Assembly (NCBI RefSeq): GCF_003573695.1
Contig: NC_039368.1
Coordinates: 11,846,360-11,910,359, forward strand
Length of the DNA stretch: 64,000 nucleotides
Reading direction: 5' to 3'
Origin: Papaver somniferum
Taxonomy: Eukaryota > Streptophyta > Magnoliopsida > Ranunculales > Papaveraceae
A program made the position numbers and the translations under genes. Within the stretch, counting starts at the first letter, position 1, and every line of letters starts with the position of its first letter. Shown here in pieces: positions 35,204 through 47,270 of this stretch. The notes beneath the pieces are model-generated. The model was not told where the DNA came from. It was given only the letters and a program-made list of their open reading frames with translations, and made no database searches.

Positions 35204-37658
35204 TGAAAAAGCGGGGGTCTAACAGCACCACCCAATATTTCGCTTAGAAATCTGTATAGACAAACTCGAGTATACTTTTAAGAGAATCAACAAGACTCAA
35301 TCAATTAAAAGTATATTAACGAGTTTATATCTCTCTTCTTGATTTGATTTACTCAAGCAAGAACTGCGAGTTCTAATCAAATACAAGGAATAACTTGGAT
35401 GGTACCAAAGACTAATATCCAAGGGTCAATCAATATCAATCAACAACCAAAGGTCGGATTTCCAATTGATTGATTCAAATGCACAACCTATATTATTTAA
35501 ATTATATAAACAAATATAATGCGGAAATAGAAATAACACAGACACCAGAAATTTTGTTAACGAGGAAACCGCAAATTCAGAAAAACCCCAGGACCTAGTC
35601 CAGATTGAACACACACTATATTAAGCCTCTACAGACAATATCCTAATCCAAGCTAACTTCGGACTGGACTGTAGTTGAACCCCAATCAGTCTCCCACTGA
35701 TCCAAGGTACAGTTGTACTCCCTACGCCTCTGATCCCAGAAGGATACTGGGCACTTGATTCCCTTAGATGATCTCACCCACAACTAAGAGTTGCTACGAC
35801 CCAAAGTCGAAGACTTGACAATAAACAAATCTGTCTCACACAGAAAAGTCTATCAAAAGATCAATCTGTCTCCCATAGATAAACCATAAAAGGTTTTGTT
35901 CTATCTTTTGATAATAATCAAGGTGAACAGGAACCAATTGATAATCCGATCTTATATTCCCGAAGAACATCCTAGAGTTATCAATCACCTCACAACAATC
36001 TTAATCGTATAATAGCGAAACAAGATGTTGCGGAACCACAAACAATGAGACGAAGATGTTTGTGATTACTTTTTATATCTTTCCTATCGGAGATATCAAT
36101 CTCAATCCAATCAATGTGATCCTACTCGTACGATAGAAGATGCAAGATAAGATCACACAACTATGATAAAATTAGTATCGGTCTGGATTCACGATCCCAA
36201 TGAAGTCTTTAAGTCGTTAACCTGATTTTAGAAGAAGAAAACCAAAGGTTAAAGGAGAACCGACTCTAATATGAAAACTAGTATCACACGTGAGGTGTGG
36301 GGATTAGTTTTGCACAGATACTAGAGTTCCGCTTATATAGTCTTTCAAATCAGGGTTTGCAATTAAGTTACCTTGGTAACAAAGAAATCAATATCCACCG
36401 TTAGATGAAAACCTGATTTAGATTCAAGCTAATATTTCTCAACCGTTAGATCGAAAACTTATCTTGTTACACACACTTGAAAATGCACGCTTCTAGGTTT
36501 GTTAACCGTACCCAAACGTATGCACTTGTTGGTTCAACAATAGTTAACCAAAAGGTTAGCCATATAAGCATTTCATATCAACCATGTTCTTCTTCACCAT
36601 AACTAGTTCAAATGATTTCAAATGAACTAGTTAGAGAGTTGTTCAATTGCAAGGAAATATCATGTACTACACAAGACACAATTGAAGCAAAGATGATTTG
36701 ATTCACTTGAATCGGTTCATGAACTTTTTATCGCCACGGTTTGCAAACTGCATTCCTTAGTCTTTTTAAGTTTAAGTTCGGAAATCATCTTCAGATATAT
36801 AACCTTCTCAAGTTTGCAGACTATGTTCGCGGACTTAAGTTACCGAGCAGAGTTTACAAATTCCAGTAGAAATTCTCGGGTATGAGAACTTCTCCGATTC
36901 GCGGACTGGGTTCGTGGACTGAGTTCGCGGACTTAGTTACACGCAAGTAGTTTGTTAACTCCAGCAGAAATTCTCGGGTTTGAGAACTTCGGCAGTTCGC
37001 GTACTTGGCTCACGCCATTCTTCTGGTTCTCTTGATCAACAAAGTTTGCAAACATTGGTTCACGGAATAGGACTTATACATAAATGTGTTTCCACAACAA
37101 TGCTTATGTTCACCATTGGTTATGTAATCTAAACTCTCATTTTAATCATTGAAACATTCTTAGAGGACGTTATATAGTTGTTACACCATTTCTCGTCAAA
37201 GCAATTTTCAAGATGATTGAAACATATCATGACTTTCGTCACATGGTAAAGATAAACTTGGTTAAAGCGAAAATCTTACCAACTCATATTTCGAGATATA
37301 GATAGGTGAGGTATACTCGGCTTGAAATACCAAATGTGTATAATCAAAGTCTATATATATATAGCATACGACTTCTAGTCTCAAAGAGTAGGAGATAGAG
37401 TAGATAGACTTTTGAGTGATAGATAAGTTCAAGTCTTCACATACCTTTTTGTCGAGAAGTTCCAACGGTTCCTTGAGTAGTTCTTCTACTTGTATGATGA
37501 ATCGCCATGAAGTCCTTGATCTCAACTACACTTTCTATCCTAGTCCGAGACTTAGCTATAATAGACTAGAAATCAAGACTTATAGTTTTGATCACTAACA
37601 TTGACAAACATGCTTGAGATAGCAACGCATGCGAGTTCGATCGAGCAATGCTCTAACA
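35204..37658 (-). repeat. 3' LTR of the 8.4-kb element
   Basis: Aligns end to end with 41132-43582. Small differences (for example at 35211-35275 against 41140-41203) show some age since insertion. Confidence 0.9.
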
Positions 37659-39360
37659 ATCTCCCCCTTTGTCAATTTTAGTGACAAAACTATCAATACA
37701 TATGGAATACAAAAAAAAAGAAACATTAGTAGCTCATATTCCACATGTCTAATCTTCAACATTCCTCGAAATCTTCGTCACTTCCAAATACTCCAATGAT
37801 CCCAAAGGTTGTAAGTTTAGCTTCACCGTTGTTGAAGATCCGTAGCTATAACAATGAGAAAACATAGTTCTCGATCATTGTTATACAGTGTCATAGTATT
37901 ATTACACATCGTCAAAGTTCAATTGTATCACAACTTCAACAATAATATTATGGTGATATGTATCACTCCCTCTTAGTCAATACTCCATCTTACATGGAAA
38001 CCACTCCCCCTTACAGAATGATCCAAAAACTATATGTATTTGTAGTATGAACTACATATTAATTCTCCCCCTTTTTGTCAATAAAATTGGCAAACCTACA
38101 AGAAAGGGATCATAATGAAATTTCCGAGAGAGACATTTCATGACAAAAGGAAAAAAATACATACCAACTAATTTAGATGTAATCATTAAGCCGAAGCTAA
38201 ATGCATTCAACAAGGAGTTTAAAGATACAAGATAACCCCTCTAAAATTCCACAGCCGACACCCCTCAAGATATGACCGTTAAGCACAAGTTCAAAAGAAC
38301 TCTCCCCCATTTGATGTCATTCCCGAAAGAACAACAAGAGCGACCTTAATTTCGAAAGAAAAGAACGGTTTTTATTGGACACAAAAAACCATGAGAATGA
38401 TTTCCTATATCCAAAAACTCAATCAAATTAATCACAAGTAAACCCATGATTAATTTAATCGAAGTACGCAATCAACTTAAACACAAAAAGTGATCAATTC
38501 AATTGATTATGCTCAACATAAGAGAACTTATGGAGACACAAAAATACTCAACTAGATTAATTTCAAGAGAACCCATAATTAATCTAATTGGAATACACAA
38601 CCAAATTAATCACAAAAATAATCAATTTAATTGTCAATTTTTTTGCTCAACATAAGAAAAACTTACGGAGAAATAACTAAATAACCAAACAAGATGATTA
38701 ATTTAGTTCAATATGCTCGACATAACATATCTCACGGAACAACAAGTAAGCTAAAAAATCAACTTGGTTGTATAATGATCAACATAACATACATTATGCG
38801 GCCTCACAGTAGTACATAAAATATGGATCAGGGATGATCAATACTGTGGAATACACAAGGATTCATTCTATTTTCCACCACTATTTGCATAACGATATTA
38901 ATAGACATAATCCTTGAAAACAAAAGATTTTAAACTATCTTCCATCAAATATTTGACAACATAGGCTTAACTTTTGTATTTGTCAAAAGTCCATTCATTC
39001 TTTTATCAATACGTGAATACCGATCACGAACGACTTTACTTTTGACAAAGTATGGGACGAACATAGTTCACGGACATAAACACCAATATCCCGTAATAAA
39101 TTGCAATATAACAAATCATAAAGATTAATACTGGAAAAACATCATCTTCCAAATAGTTTTTATAATTTAAACCAATAAACCTAAAAAAAAGAACAAGAAG
39201 ATGAAAAATAATAACTATGTGTAGTCACAATCATTGTTATTCAAAGCACTAGTTATTCTTCCAACTAAATCAAAAAGAAGACATACTAGGCAACATAAAT
39301 AAAACTCAGTTTTCCTTGATGATTTCATACCTCTGGAATGGTCCATCGAAATAGGAATCA

Positions 39361-39648
39361 CTAATATCCTTGATCTTGTTGATCGTAGATCCCATGTTCA
39401 TGAGTTAGAACGTTAGTTTTTCGATCAACGATGCGAGCAAAATGTCGATCCTTAGCACAGTGAAGAATAACTTTCTTCTGATTCCTGATCAAGATAGTTA
39501 GAGTACCAAGGATTCTTGTTTGTCCATCAATGAGCTGGTTTAACTGCAGTTGAAGGTTAGCAATTTCGCTCTTTACTTCTTTCTGAACGAGAATTAAATC
39601 CTTTAAAGATTCTTCAATCCAAGAGTTGTACTCTTTCCTTTCAAGCAT
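39361..39648 (-). CDS. short 3' ORF of the 8.4-kb element, function unknown
   Basis: 95 residues, Glu/Leu/Gln-rich and helical (SLKDLILVQKEVKSEIANLQ), likely a coiled coil. It lies between the gag-like gene and the 3' LTR, where some SIRE-type elements carry extra ORFs. I recognise no domain. Confidence 0.4.
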   Translation of the reverse strand: MLERKEYNSWIEESLKDLILVQKEVKSEIANLQLQLNQLIDGQTRILGTLTILIRNQKKVILHCAKDRHFARIVDRKTNVLTHEHGIYDQQDQGY

Positions 39649-39852
39649 CTATTTCAGGATAAACTCTTGAGCTGAATTACTTCCTTTGAGATCTTTCTCC
39701 ATAGTAGAGTTAACTTCTTCTTTGGGAACCGTATTCATAGAGTTCCTTTATCGTAAGATACGCACAGAGGAAAAACAACTAAATACTTGAGTGTCTCTCA
39801 AACATCATCCTTGTGTCTCTCAAGTTAGATACATTGATGGAGCCTTCTACTA

Positions 39853-41037
39853 CTAGATAGCAAAGGGAGACGTTGTCTCACCATAGGTGTTGAGAGTATA
39901 CTTGTGATTTCCATTTGGATATTTGACCTCAATATTTCTTGTCTTCCCTTGACTGCTTCCAATTTTAGGGAAATTTTTCACAGCCCTTCTTGAAAGCTCT
40001 GATGAAGAAATTTTCTGATTACTGAGTCTAGGACCTCTAGAAATCGGTTCTAAAGGATTTTCCAAAATGGGTCTCCATACTCTAGACTTAGACTTACCAG
40101 AGTTGTTCTTATAAGCACAGAAAATCCTTTCATTAGAAGCACAAGGATTTATTCCACTAGAATTCACAAGCGTCCTGTAATGATTTCTAGGGAAGAGATC
40201 TTTTTTATAAGTTGTCTGGTTTCCTTTGGACATAAGGTTCACTGCTGTAGTCGACTGGCTGTTTGTTCCATTGACAGTGAAACGAAGCAAATTGTGAAGT
40301 TTAGCTATTTGTTTCCTCCTGTCAAACCAATGGATAGCATAGTGATTCCTTTTTCTACAGAAAGTACAGGTTCGTGGAGGAGAAGCAAAAATCGGCATCT
40401 GTTTTAACTTCACAGCCCTATGAGAAGATGGTAAGTTATGAAAACTTTTCTCCACACAATATTCTCCTGGAGAGTATTTCTTCATGTACTGTATGTCAGG
40501 AACAATTTGAACAGAAGAATTTCTCCTTAGGACAGAGTTATCCTTTTCCAACGACTTGCACTGTTCATGGGATAGTGAAAGGGATGCTTCTAGTTTCTCT
40601 TTTTCAACATGAAGTCTATCAAGATCAGATGAATGCGTCTTGATCATACGTTTCTCTCTAATTGAGCCTTCTTTGACCATCTTTTCGAGAACACTAATTT
40701 TTTCACGCTGTAAATTAGTTTCTTGAAGGAGTTTCTCAATATCCTTAGATAAGGACTCAATAATGTTATAGAGTACACGTTCTCGATCAATAGACTTTTC
40801 AAATTCATCGATGACTTGATCATGATTCTGAAGATCAACAAATTCAGTAGAATTTTTTGAGATTCTGGTGAACTCCATTTTAGCTTTTGCCATTGTGTCC
40901 AATGTCTCATTGGAGGAAGAGTGATCAACAAAAGATGAGACAATCTTCTTACCTCGGGATTCAGAAGAATCAACTAAGGAGCAATCCTTTGAGGTATTCC
41001 CGAGAAAACTGAAATAGTTGAAAGCTTTAGGAGGCAT
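39853..41037 (-). CDS. gag-like protein of the 8.4-kb element
   Basis: The frame is open from inside the 5' LTR (41163), but the ATG at 41037 (MPPKAFNYFSFLGNTSKD) is a likelier start, giving 394 residues. A long coiled-coil region (ESLSKDIEKLLQETNLQREK and EKLEASLSLSHEQCKSLEKD) is followed by a zinc-knuckle-like CTFCRKRNHYAIHW, in which the C-x2-C-x4-H spacing is right but the last Cys is replaced by Trp, and then a basic Ser/Asn-rich tail. This pattern is like the long gag of SIRE Copia elements. It has no internal stop, which is unusual here and means the protein could still be made. Confidence 0.6.
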   Translation of the reverse strand: MPPKAFNYFSFLGNTSKDCSLVDSSESRGKKIVSSFVDHSSSNETLDTMAKAKMEFTRISKNSTEFVDLQNHDQVIDEFEKSIDRERVLYNIIESLSKDIEKLLQETNLQREKISVLEKMVKEGSIREKRMIKTHSSDLDRLHVEKEKLEASLSLSHEQCKSLEKDNSVLRRNSSVQIVPDIQYMKKYSPGEYCVEKSFHNLPSSHRAVKLKQMPIFASPPRTCTFCRKRNHYAIHWFDRRKQIAKLHNLLRFTVNGTNSQSTTAVNLMSKGNQTTYKKDLFPRNHYRTLVNSSGINPCASNERIFCAYKNNSGKSKSRVWRPILENPLEPISRGPRLSNQKISSSELSRRAVKNFPKIGSSQGKTRNIEVKYPNGNHKYTLNTYGETTSPFAI

Positions 41038-41131
41038 ATTGGTATTTGTAAGAGATTCTGTCCTAAGACTCAGATTGCTACAAACACAGACTTGTAAGGT
41101 CTTAAACGTGTTTGCCTGCCCTGATACAAAT

Positions 41132-43582
41132 TGAAAAACCGGGGGTCTAACAACACCATCCAATATTTCGCTTCGAAATCTGTATGGACAAACTCGAATA
41201 TACTTTTAAGAGAATCAACAAGACTCAATCAATTAAAAGTGTATCAACTAGTTTATATCTCTCTTCTTGATTTGATTTACTCAAGCAAGAACTGCCAGTT
41301 CTAATAAAAAACAAGGAATAACTTGGATGGTACCAAAGACTAATATCCAAGGATCAATCAATATCAATCAACAACCGAAGGTCGGATTTCCAATTGATTG
41401 ATTCAAACGCACAACCTGTGTTATTTCAATTATATAAAAAAATATAATGCGAAAATAGAAATAACACAGACACCAGAAATTTTGTTAACGAGAAAACCGC
41501 AAATGCAGAATAATCCCAGGACGTAGTCCAGATTGAACACGCACTATATTAAGCCGTTACAAACACTAGCCTACTCCAAGCTAACTTCGAACAGTAGTTG
41601 AACCCCAATCAGTCTTCCAATGATCCAAAGTACAGTTGTACTCCCTACGCCTCTGATCCCAGCAGGATACTGCACACTTGATTCCCTTAGCTGATCTCAC
41701 CCACAACTAAGAGTTGCTACGACCCAAAGTCGAAGACTTGACAATAAAAAAATCTGTCTCACACAGAAAAGTCTATCAAAAGATCAATCTATCTCCCATA
41801 GATAAACCATAAAAGGTTTTGTTCTGTCTTTTGGTAATAATCAAGGTGAACAGGAACCAATTGATAATCCGATCTTATATTCCCGAAGAACAGCCTAGAG
41901 TTATCAATCACCTTACAACAATCTTAATCGTATAGTAGCGAAACAAGATGTTGCAGAATCACAAACAATGAGACGAAGATGTTTGTGATTACTTTTTATA
42001 TCTTTCCTATCGGAGATATCAATCTAAAGCCAATCAATGTGAAACTACTCGTACGATAGGAGATGCAAGATAAGATCACACAACTACGATAAAATTAGTA
42101 TCGGTCTGGCTTCACAATCCCAATGAAGTCTTTTAAGTTGTTAACCTGGTTTTAGAAGAAGAAAACCAAAGGTTAAAGGAGAACCGACTCTAGTATACAA
42201 ACTAGTATCACACGTGGGGTGTGGGGATTAGTTTTGCACAGATACAAGAGTTCCACTTATATAGTCTTTCAAATAAGGGTTTGCAATTAAGTTACCTTGG
42301 TAACAAAGCAATCAATATCCACCTTTAGATGAAAACCTGATTGAGATTCAAGCTAATATTTCTCAACCCTTAGATCGAAAACTTAGCTTGTTACACACAC
42401 TTGAAAATGCACGCTTCTAGGTTTGTTAACCGTACCCAAACGTATGCACTTGTTGGTTCAACAATAGTTAACCAAAAGGTTAGCCATATGAGCATTTCAT
42501 ATCAACCATGTTCTTCTTCACCATAACTAGTTCAAATGATTTCAAATGAACTAGTTAGAGAGTTGTTCAATTGCAAGGAAATCTCATGTACTACACAAGA
42601 CACAATTGAAGCAAAGATGATTTGATTCACTTGAATCGATTCATGAACTTTTTATCGCCACGGTTTGCAAACTGCATTCCTTAGTCTTTTTAAGTTTAAG
42701 TTCAGAAATCATCTTCAGATATATAACCTTCTCAAGTTTGCAGACTATGTTCGCGGACTTAAGTTACCGAGCAGAGTTTACAAATTCCAGTAGAAATTCT
42801 CGGGTATGAGAACTTCGCCGGTTCGCGGACTGGGTTCGTGGACTGAGTTCGCGGACTTAGTTTCACGCAAGTAATTTGTCAACTCCACCAGAAATTCTCG
42901 GGTTTGAGAACTTCGGCAGTTCGCGGACTTGGCTCACGCCATTCTTCTGGTTCTCTTGATCAATAAAGTTCGCAAACTTTGGTTCAGGGAACATGACTTA
43001 TACATAAATGTGTTTCCACAACAATGTTTATGTTCACCATTGGTTATGTAATCTAAACTCTCATTTCAATCATTAAAACATTCTTAGAGGACGTTATATA
43101 GTTGTTACACCATTTCTCGTCAAAGAAATTTTCAAGATGATTGAAACATATCATGACTTTCGTCACATGGTAAAGATAAACTTGGTTAAAGCCAAAATCT
43201 TACCAACTCATATTTCGAGATATAGATAGGCGAGGTATACTCGGCTTGAAATACCAAATGTGTATAATCAAAGTCTATATATATATAGCATACGACTTCT
43301 AGTCTCAAAGAGTAGGAGATAGAGTAGATAGACTTTTGAGTGATAGATAAGTTCAAGTCTTCACATAAATTTTTGTCGAGAAGTTCCACCGGTTCCTTGA
43401 GTAGTTCTTCTACTTGTATGATGAATCTCCATGAAGTCCTTGAGCTCAACTACACTTTCTATCCTAGTCCGAGACTTAGCTATAATAGACTAGAAATCAA
43501 GACTTATAGTTTTGATCACTAACATTGACAAACATGCTTGAGATAGCAACACATGCGAGTTCGAATGAGCAATGCTCTAACA
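41132..43582 (-). repeat. 5' LTR of the 8.4-kb element
   Basis: Partner of 35204-37658. Its inner edge (tgaaaaaccgggggtc on +) lies right beside the primer-binding site. Confidence 0.9.
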
Positions 43583-43682
43583 CATTCAATTAACAGTAGT
43601 AATAGAGCTCTTGTAAGTAACTTTGTCAATTAAAAGTTCTGAAAATTGTAGAATAAAATTGTCAGAGTGAGATGGTGTTGTA

Positions 43683-46600
43683 TGATAGACGCATTTATGT
43701 GTCTATTTTGTTCTCAATGTTCTGTATTGTTAGACTCGATTAAGTACTTATTGTGTTATTTTGTGTTCTTGTAGGAAATTTTAGAGAAATAAGCCCTTGC
43801 GGCGAAATGGGCTCAAAAAGCAGTGTTTTACACCCCAGAGAAATGTACCGTAGGCACCCCAGAAATGCACCGGAAGCGTCCCAGAAATGTCCCGGAGGAA
43901 CCCATAAAAATTACTATTTCCATTCCAATTGATATTCGCACCCCAGCACTCTGGATAAGGGGCACGTTCTTCAACAATTTGAATTTGTGTTTTTGGCAGG
44001 AAATGAAGTTTTCAACTGGCAGAATTTTGATTGTCAAAATGAATGAGTAAGAGTGCGATTCAATCGCTGAAAATTGGCAGAAAGATGTGATTTGGCATAA
44101 GGAACAATGTTTGGGTGGTGGTTTCGATCAAATTTGACTGGAATACGTGTTTTGATTCTCGAGTTCAAAACAGGGCAAGCATGCACTGGAGGATGATAAT
44201 CACGCGTCATGGAGAGTTATGGACGTGTTCTGATGATGTGGAACCGCAATTAGCGATAGTTTTCAGGAAACTAGGTAAGGGAATGCTTTTCTTGTCCATT
44301 TTCTTGGTTCACTGCAGTTTCCTATGGTCAGCTCTTTTTGGTTTTGAAGACCCACAATTATTTCGACTGTTACTTTATGGTTCGAGTTGCCCAATCCTTT
44401 TCTAAGTCTGGATGAAGACTTTAAACTTATCAATTCTTGGGAGGTAACCCAATCTCATGCAACACGGTAATATCCTTCCTTAACTCTTTTGCTTCAAATA
44501 GTAACCGTTTCTCCTTGTTCATGCTTTTAGTTTCATCTTTAGAACATTGAGGACAATGTTAGATTTAAGTTTGGGGGTATGGGAGAAACTTTTTAGTTGC
44601 AATTAGTAAACTCCAGAGCCTAGAAATTTATGCCTATTAAGGTTTGCACTAACCAATCTAAGTGGATGGGAACATCGTGGTTATAGGAGTTGAGGAACCA
44701 ATCTGATTAGATGGAAACATCGAAAGAGTCTATTCATAAAAGCACAGAGCTCAGGTGTTAGAAATAACATGATAGTTGTACCATATCTCGTTGAGTCCTT
44801 TTCATTTTTATTTTTATTTTATTCAGTTTAAACTATGTTTCTATAAGTGATTAGGTGGGGCACACGATTCAAGTTGTTACCACTGCTAGGGTGAATTAGA
44901 GTGACTGAGTTACTAAAAAAAAAAAAGACCGGACCAGTTAGACCAATCGGAATAAGTATTAACACTTGGATAGCAATATGCGTGTGTTCTCCCTGTTTCC
45001 ATCGCCTAAGAAAGCGTGGAATGCAGGACCCATGGGAACTATCGTGTAATCTGCTGACAAGAAGAATGCGCTTGGATCAAAAAGATCTATTCATGCCGTT
45101 AAGTTAAAAATAAATAAAAATGGTTATTGTTCTGTGTAGTCAACTGCTGGTTCCCTTGTATTTGCCAGTTTGTTGATCTAGATTTAAGTTATTGACCACT
45201 GGTTCCCTTGTATATTCCAGTTATGTTGATATTAGTCAGACCGGTATCTCAGTCCATTAAGATAGGTTCATTCTGGCAGTGGCCTTCAGACAGATATGTG
45301 AAACATCGATCATTTGGTTAACATCAAAACCATCTACATTTTTCTATTTCCATCTCCTTTTTCTATCCATATGATTAGTTTGACTCCGAATATGATGTCC
45401 ATAGTGCAACTATCTGAGTAGAGCTCTGTCACTTTATATGAATTTTAGTATGCTTGAGTGCAAACTCGTGTACATCAATTGGAATTTCGCATCAGGGTTC
45501 TTCCTCCCATAAGCAATAAGTATGCCAACCAATGAGGTTCCTTAGTGCCTTCCAAGGTTCTGCGTAGATAGCTAGGGTATGGAGTAAAGTTTTTGTGGGT
45601 ACACCTCTGGTAAACCCTCCGGAGACAACACTCCGCTACTATAGCCACCTAGAGGTTCAAATGATTTTCCTTTCTAGAATAAATTTGCTCGAGTACTAGC
45701 AAATAATAAGTTTGAGGGTATTTGATAGACGCATTTATATGTCTATTTTGTTCTCAATGTTCTGTATTGTTAGACTCGATTAAGTACTTATTGTGTTATT
45801 TTGTGTTCTTGTAGGAAATTTTAGAGAAATAAGCCCTTGCGGCGAAATGGGCTCAAAAAGCAGTGTTTTACACCCCGGAGAAATGTATCGTAGGCACCCC
45901 AGAAATGCACCGGAAGCGTCCCAGAAATGTCCCGGAGGAACCCAGAAAAATTACTATTTCCACCCCAATTGATATTCGCACCCCAACACTCTGGATAAGG
46001 GGCACCTTCTTCAACAATTTGAATTTGTGTTTTTGGCGGGAAATGAAGTTTTCAACTGGCAGAATTTTGATTGTCAAACTGAATGGGTTAGAGTGCGATT
46101 CAATCGCTGAAAATTGGCAGAAAGATGTGATTTGGCATAAGGAACAAAGTTTGGGTGGTGGTTTCGATCAAATTTGGCTGGGATACGTGTTTTGATTCTC
46201 GAGTTCAAAACAGGGCAAGCATGCACTGGAGGATGATAATCATGCGTCATGGAGAGTTATGGACGTGTTCTGATGATGTGAAATTGCTCGAGCATCACTT
46301 TGAGTCCTGAAGAATCGATTTGGAGCGTGGAGGGAGGATGTTTACGCAAGAAATTCCCAGTTTGGTAAGAAAATATTCGGAAAATATTGTTATTCACTGC
46401 CCGCATAATGAAGAATTATATTGGAGTTATTGGCGAGATTTGGAGCTGTTGTTGGGTATAAATAGGCTCTTTGGGTCTACTAGAGAGGGTGTCGAGAGTT
46501 TTGGGAGTCGATAGGAGGGCCAGAGAAGCAGAAATCAAGAGTTTTCAGAACTCTCCTGCTGTTGCTGCTGCTGATGAAGAACGTGAAGAACACGAAGAAC

Positions 46601-47270
46601 GGACCTTCCAGAGCAGTCGTTCTTCAACTATAACAGCGACAGCGGAACGTGGGTCGTAGTTTTCCAACGACTACAGCAGTTAAGAGATATCGTTCTTTGT
46701 AACGGGTTATGCAACGATTATAAACGTTGCAAACACCTGATTTTCACCATTTTCTCTCCGTTTCATCATTGTGAACCATTTTTGAGCCATAATAAATTAT
46801 TTTGAGAGCATTTTTACTATGATGAGTTAATTCCCTCGTAACCAAGGCAATGGAGGAAGCTATTCACGCAACATAAATGGGTAACTATTTCATTTAATTA
46901 TATAATTCACCTAATCGTTGCTTTTGTTGAGTTTTAAATTGTTTGAATGATTGTCTTAATTATTTGTTATTCAGTTTGATAGGTTATGCTTGGTTTAATA
47001 TCTTGATAATCTATGCTTAAGGTTTACAAATAATGTTTGAGAATCTGTATGATTGATAGTGAATTAAAGATAAAAGAGGACTTAAGAATTGAATAGAGTT
47101 TTGAAATATTTATCATTCAATTTTGCGTAATAGTGGAATCTAGTGTCTTGGTTACCTCTCGCACCCATTGTTAATAATTTTGTATATAATTTATTAAACC
47201 TTTAAATTTAATCTTCACAAGTCCGAGAGTTTGAACCTCCCTACTACAACCCACGAAAAATCATTTATCA
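43683..47270 (+). mobile_element. Gypsy-type LTR retrotransposon derivative with large internal deletion
   Basis: A perfect 5-bp target duplication, ttgta, flanks it (43678-43682 and 47271-47275). The left LTR starts TGATAGACGCATTTATG at 43683 and matches the right LTR (45723-47270) until 44240/46280, where it breaks off into internal sequence. That interior (44241-45722) holds the 3' non-coding part typical of Tat/Athila-like elements (cattgaggacaatgttagat near 44553) and the purine tract aagtttgagggtatt before the right LTR. Gag and pol are gone. The right LTR has a TATA box near 46456 (ggtataaataggc). It interrupts the Copia element between its integrase and linker regions. Confidence 0.8.
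45723..47270 (+). repeat. complete 3' LTR of the Gypsy-type derivative (1548 bp)
   Basis: Starts TGATAGACGC after the purine tract and ends ttatca, followed by the ttgta target duplication. The first 558 bp are repeated at 43683-44240 at a constant offset of 2040. Confidence 0.85.

Larger units (their letters stand above)
35204..43582 (-). mobile_element. 8.4-kb LTR retrotransposon with long LTRs, probably SIRE-like Copia, pol missing
   Basis: LTRs of about 2.45 kb (35204-37658 and 41132-43582) start TGTTAGAGCATTGCTC on the minus strand and end TTTTTCA. A primer-binding site, tttgtatcagggc on the minus strand beside 41131, fits initiator tRNA-Met, and a purine tract (acaaagggggagat) precedes the 3' LTR at 37659. 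Flanks catac (35199-35203) and cattc (43583-43587) form a 5-bp target duplication with one mismatch. The 3.5-kb interior has a gag-like gene and a short 3' ORF but no protease, integrase or reverse transcriptase, so movement would depend on a relative. It sits inside the older Copia element. Confidence 0.85.

Noticed and set aside
40180..40973. Plus- and minus-strand frames of 75-109 codons overlapping the gag-like gene
   Set aside because: They are shadow frames of gag, which has the coiled-coil and zinc-knuckle content.
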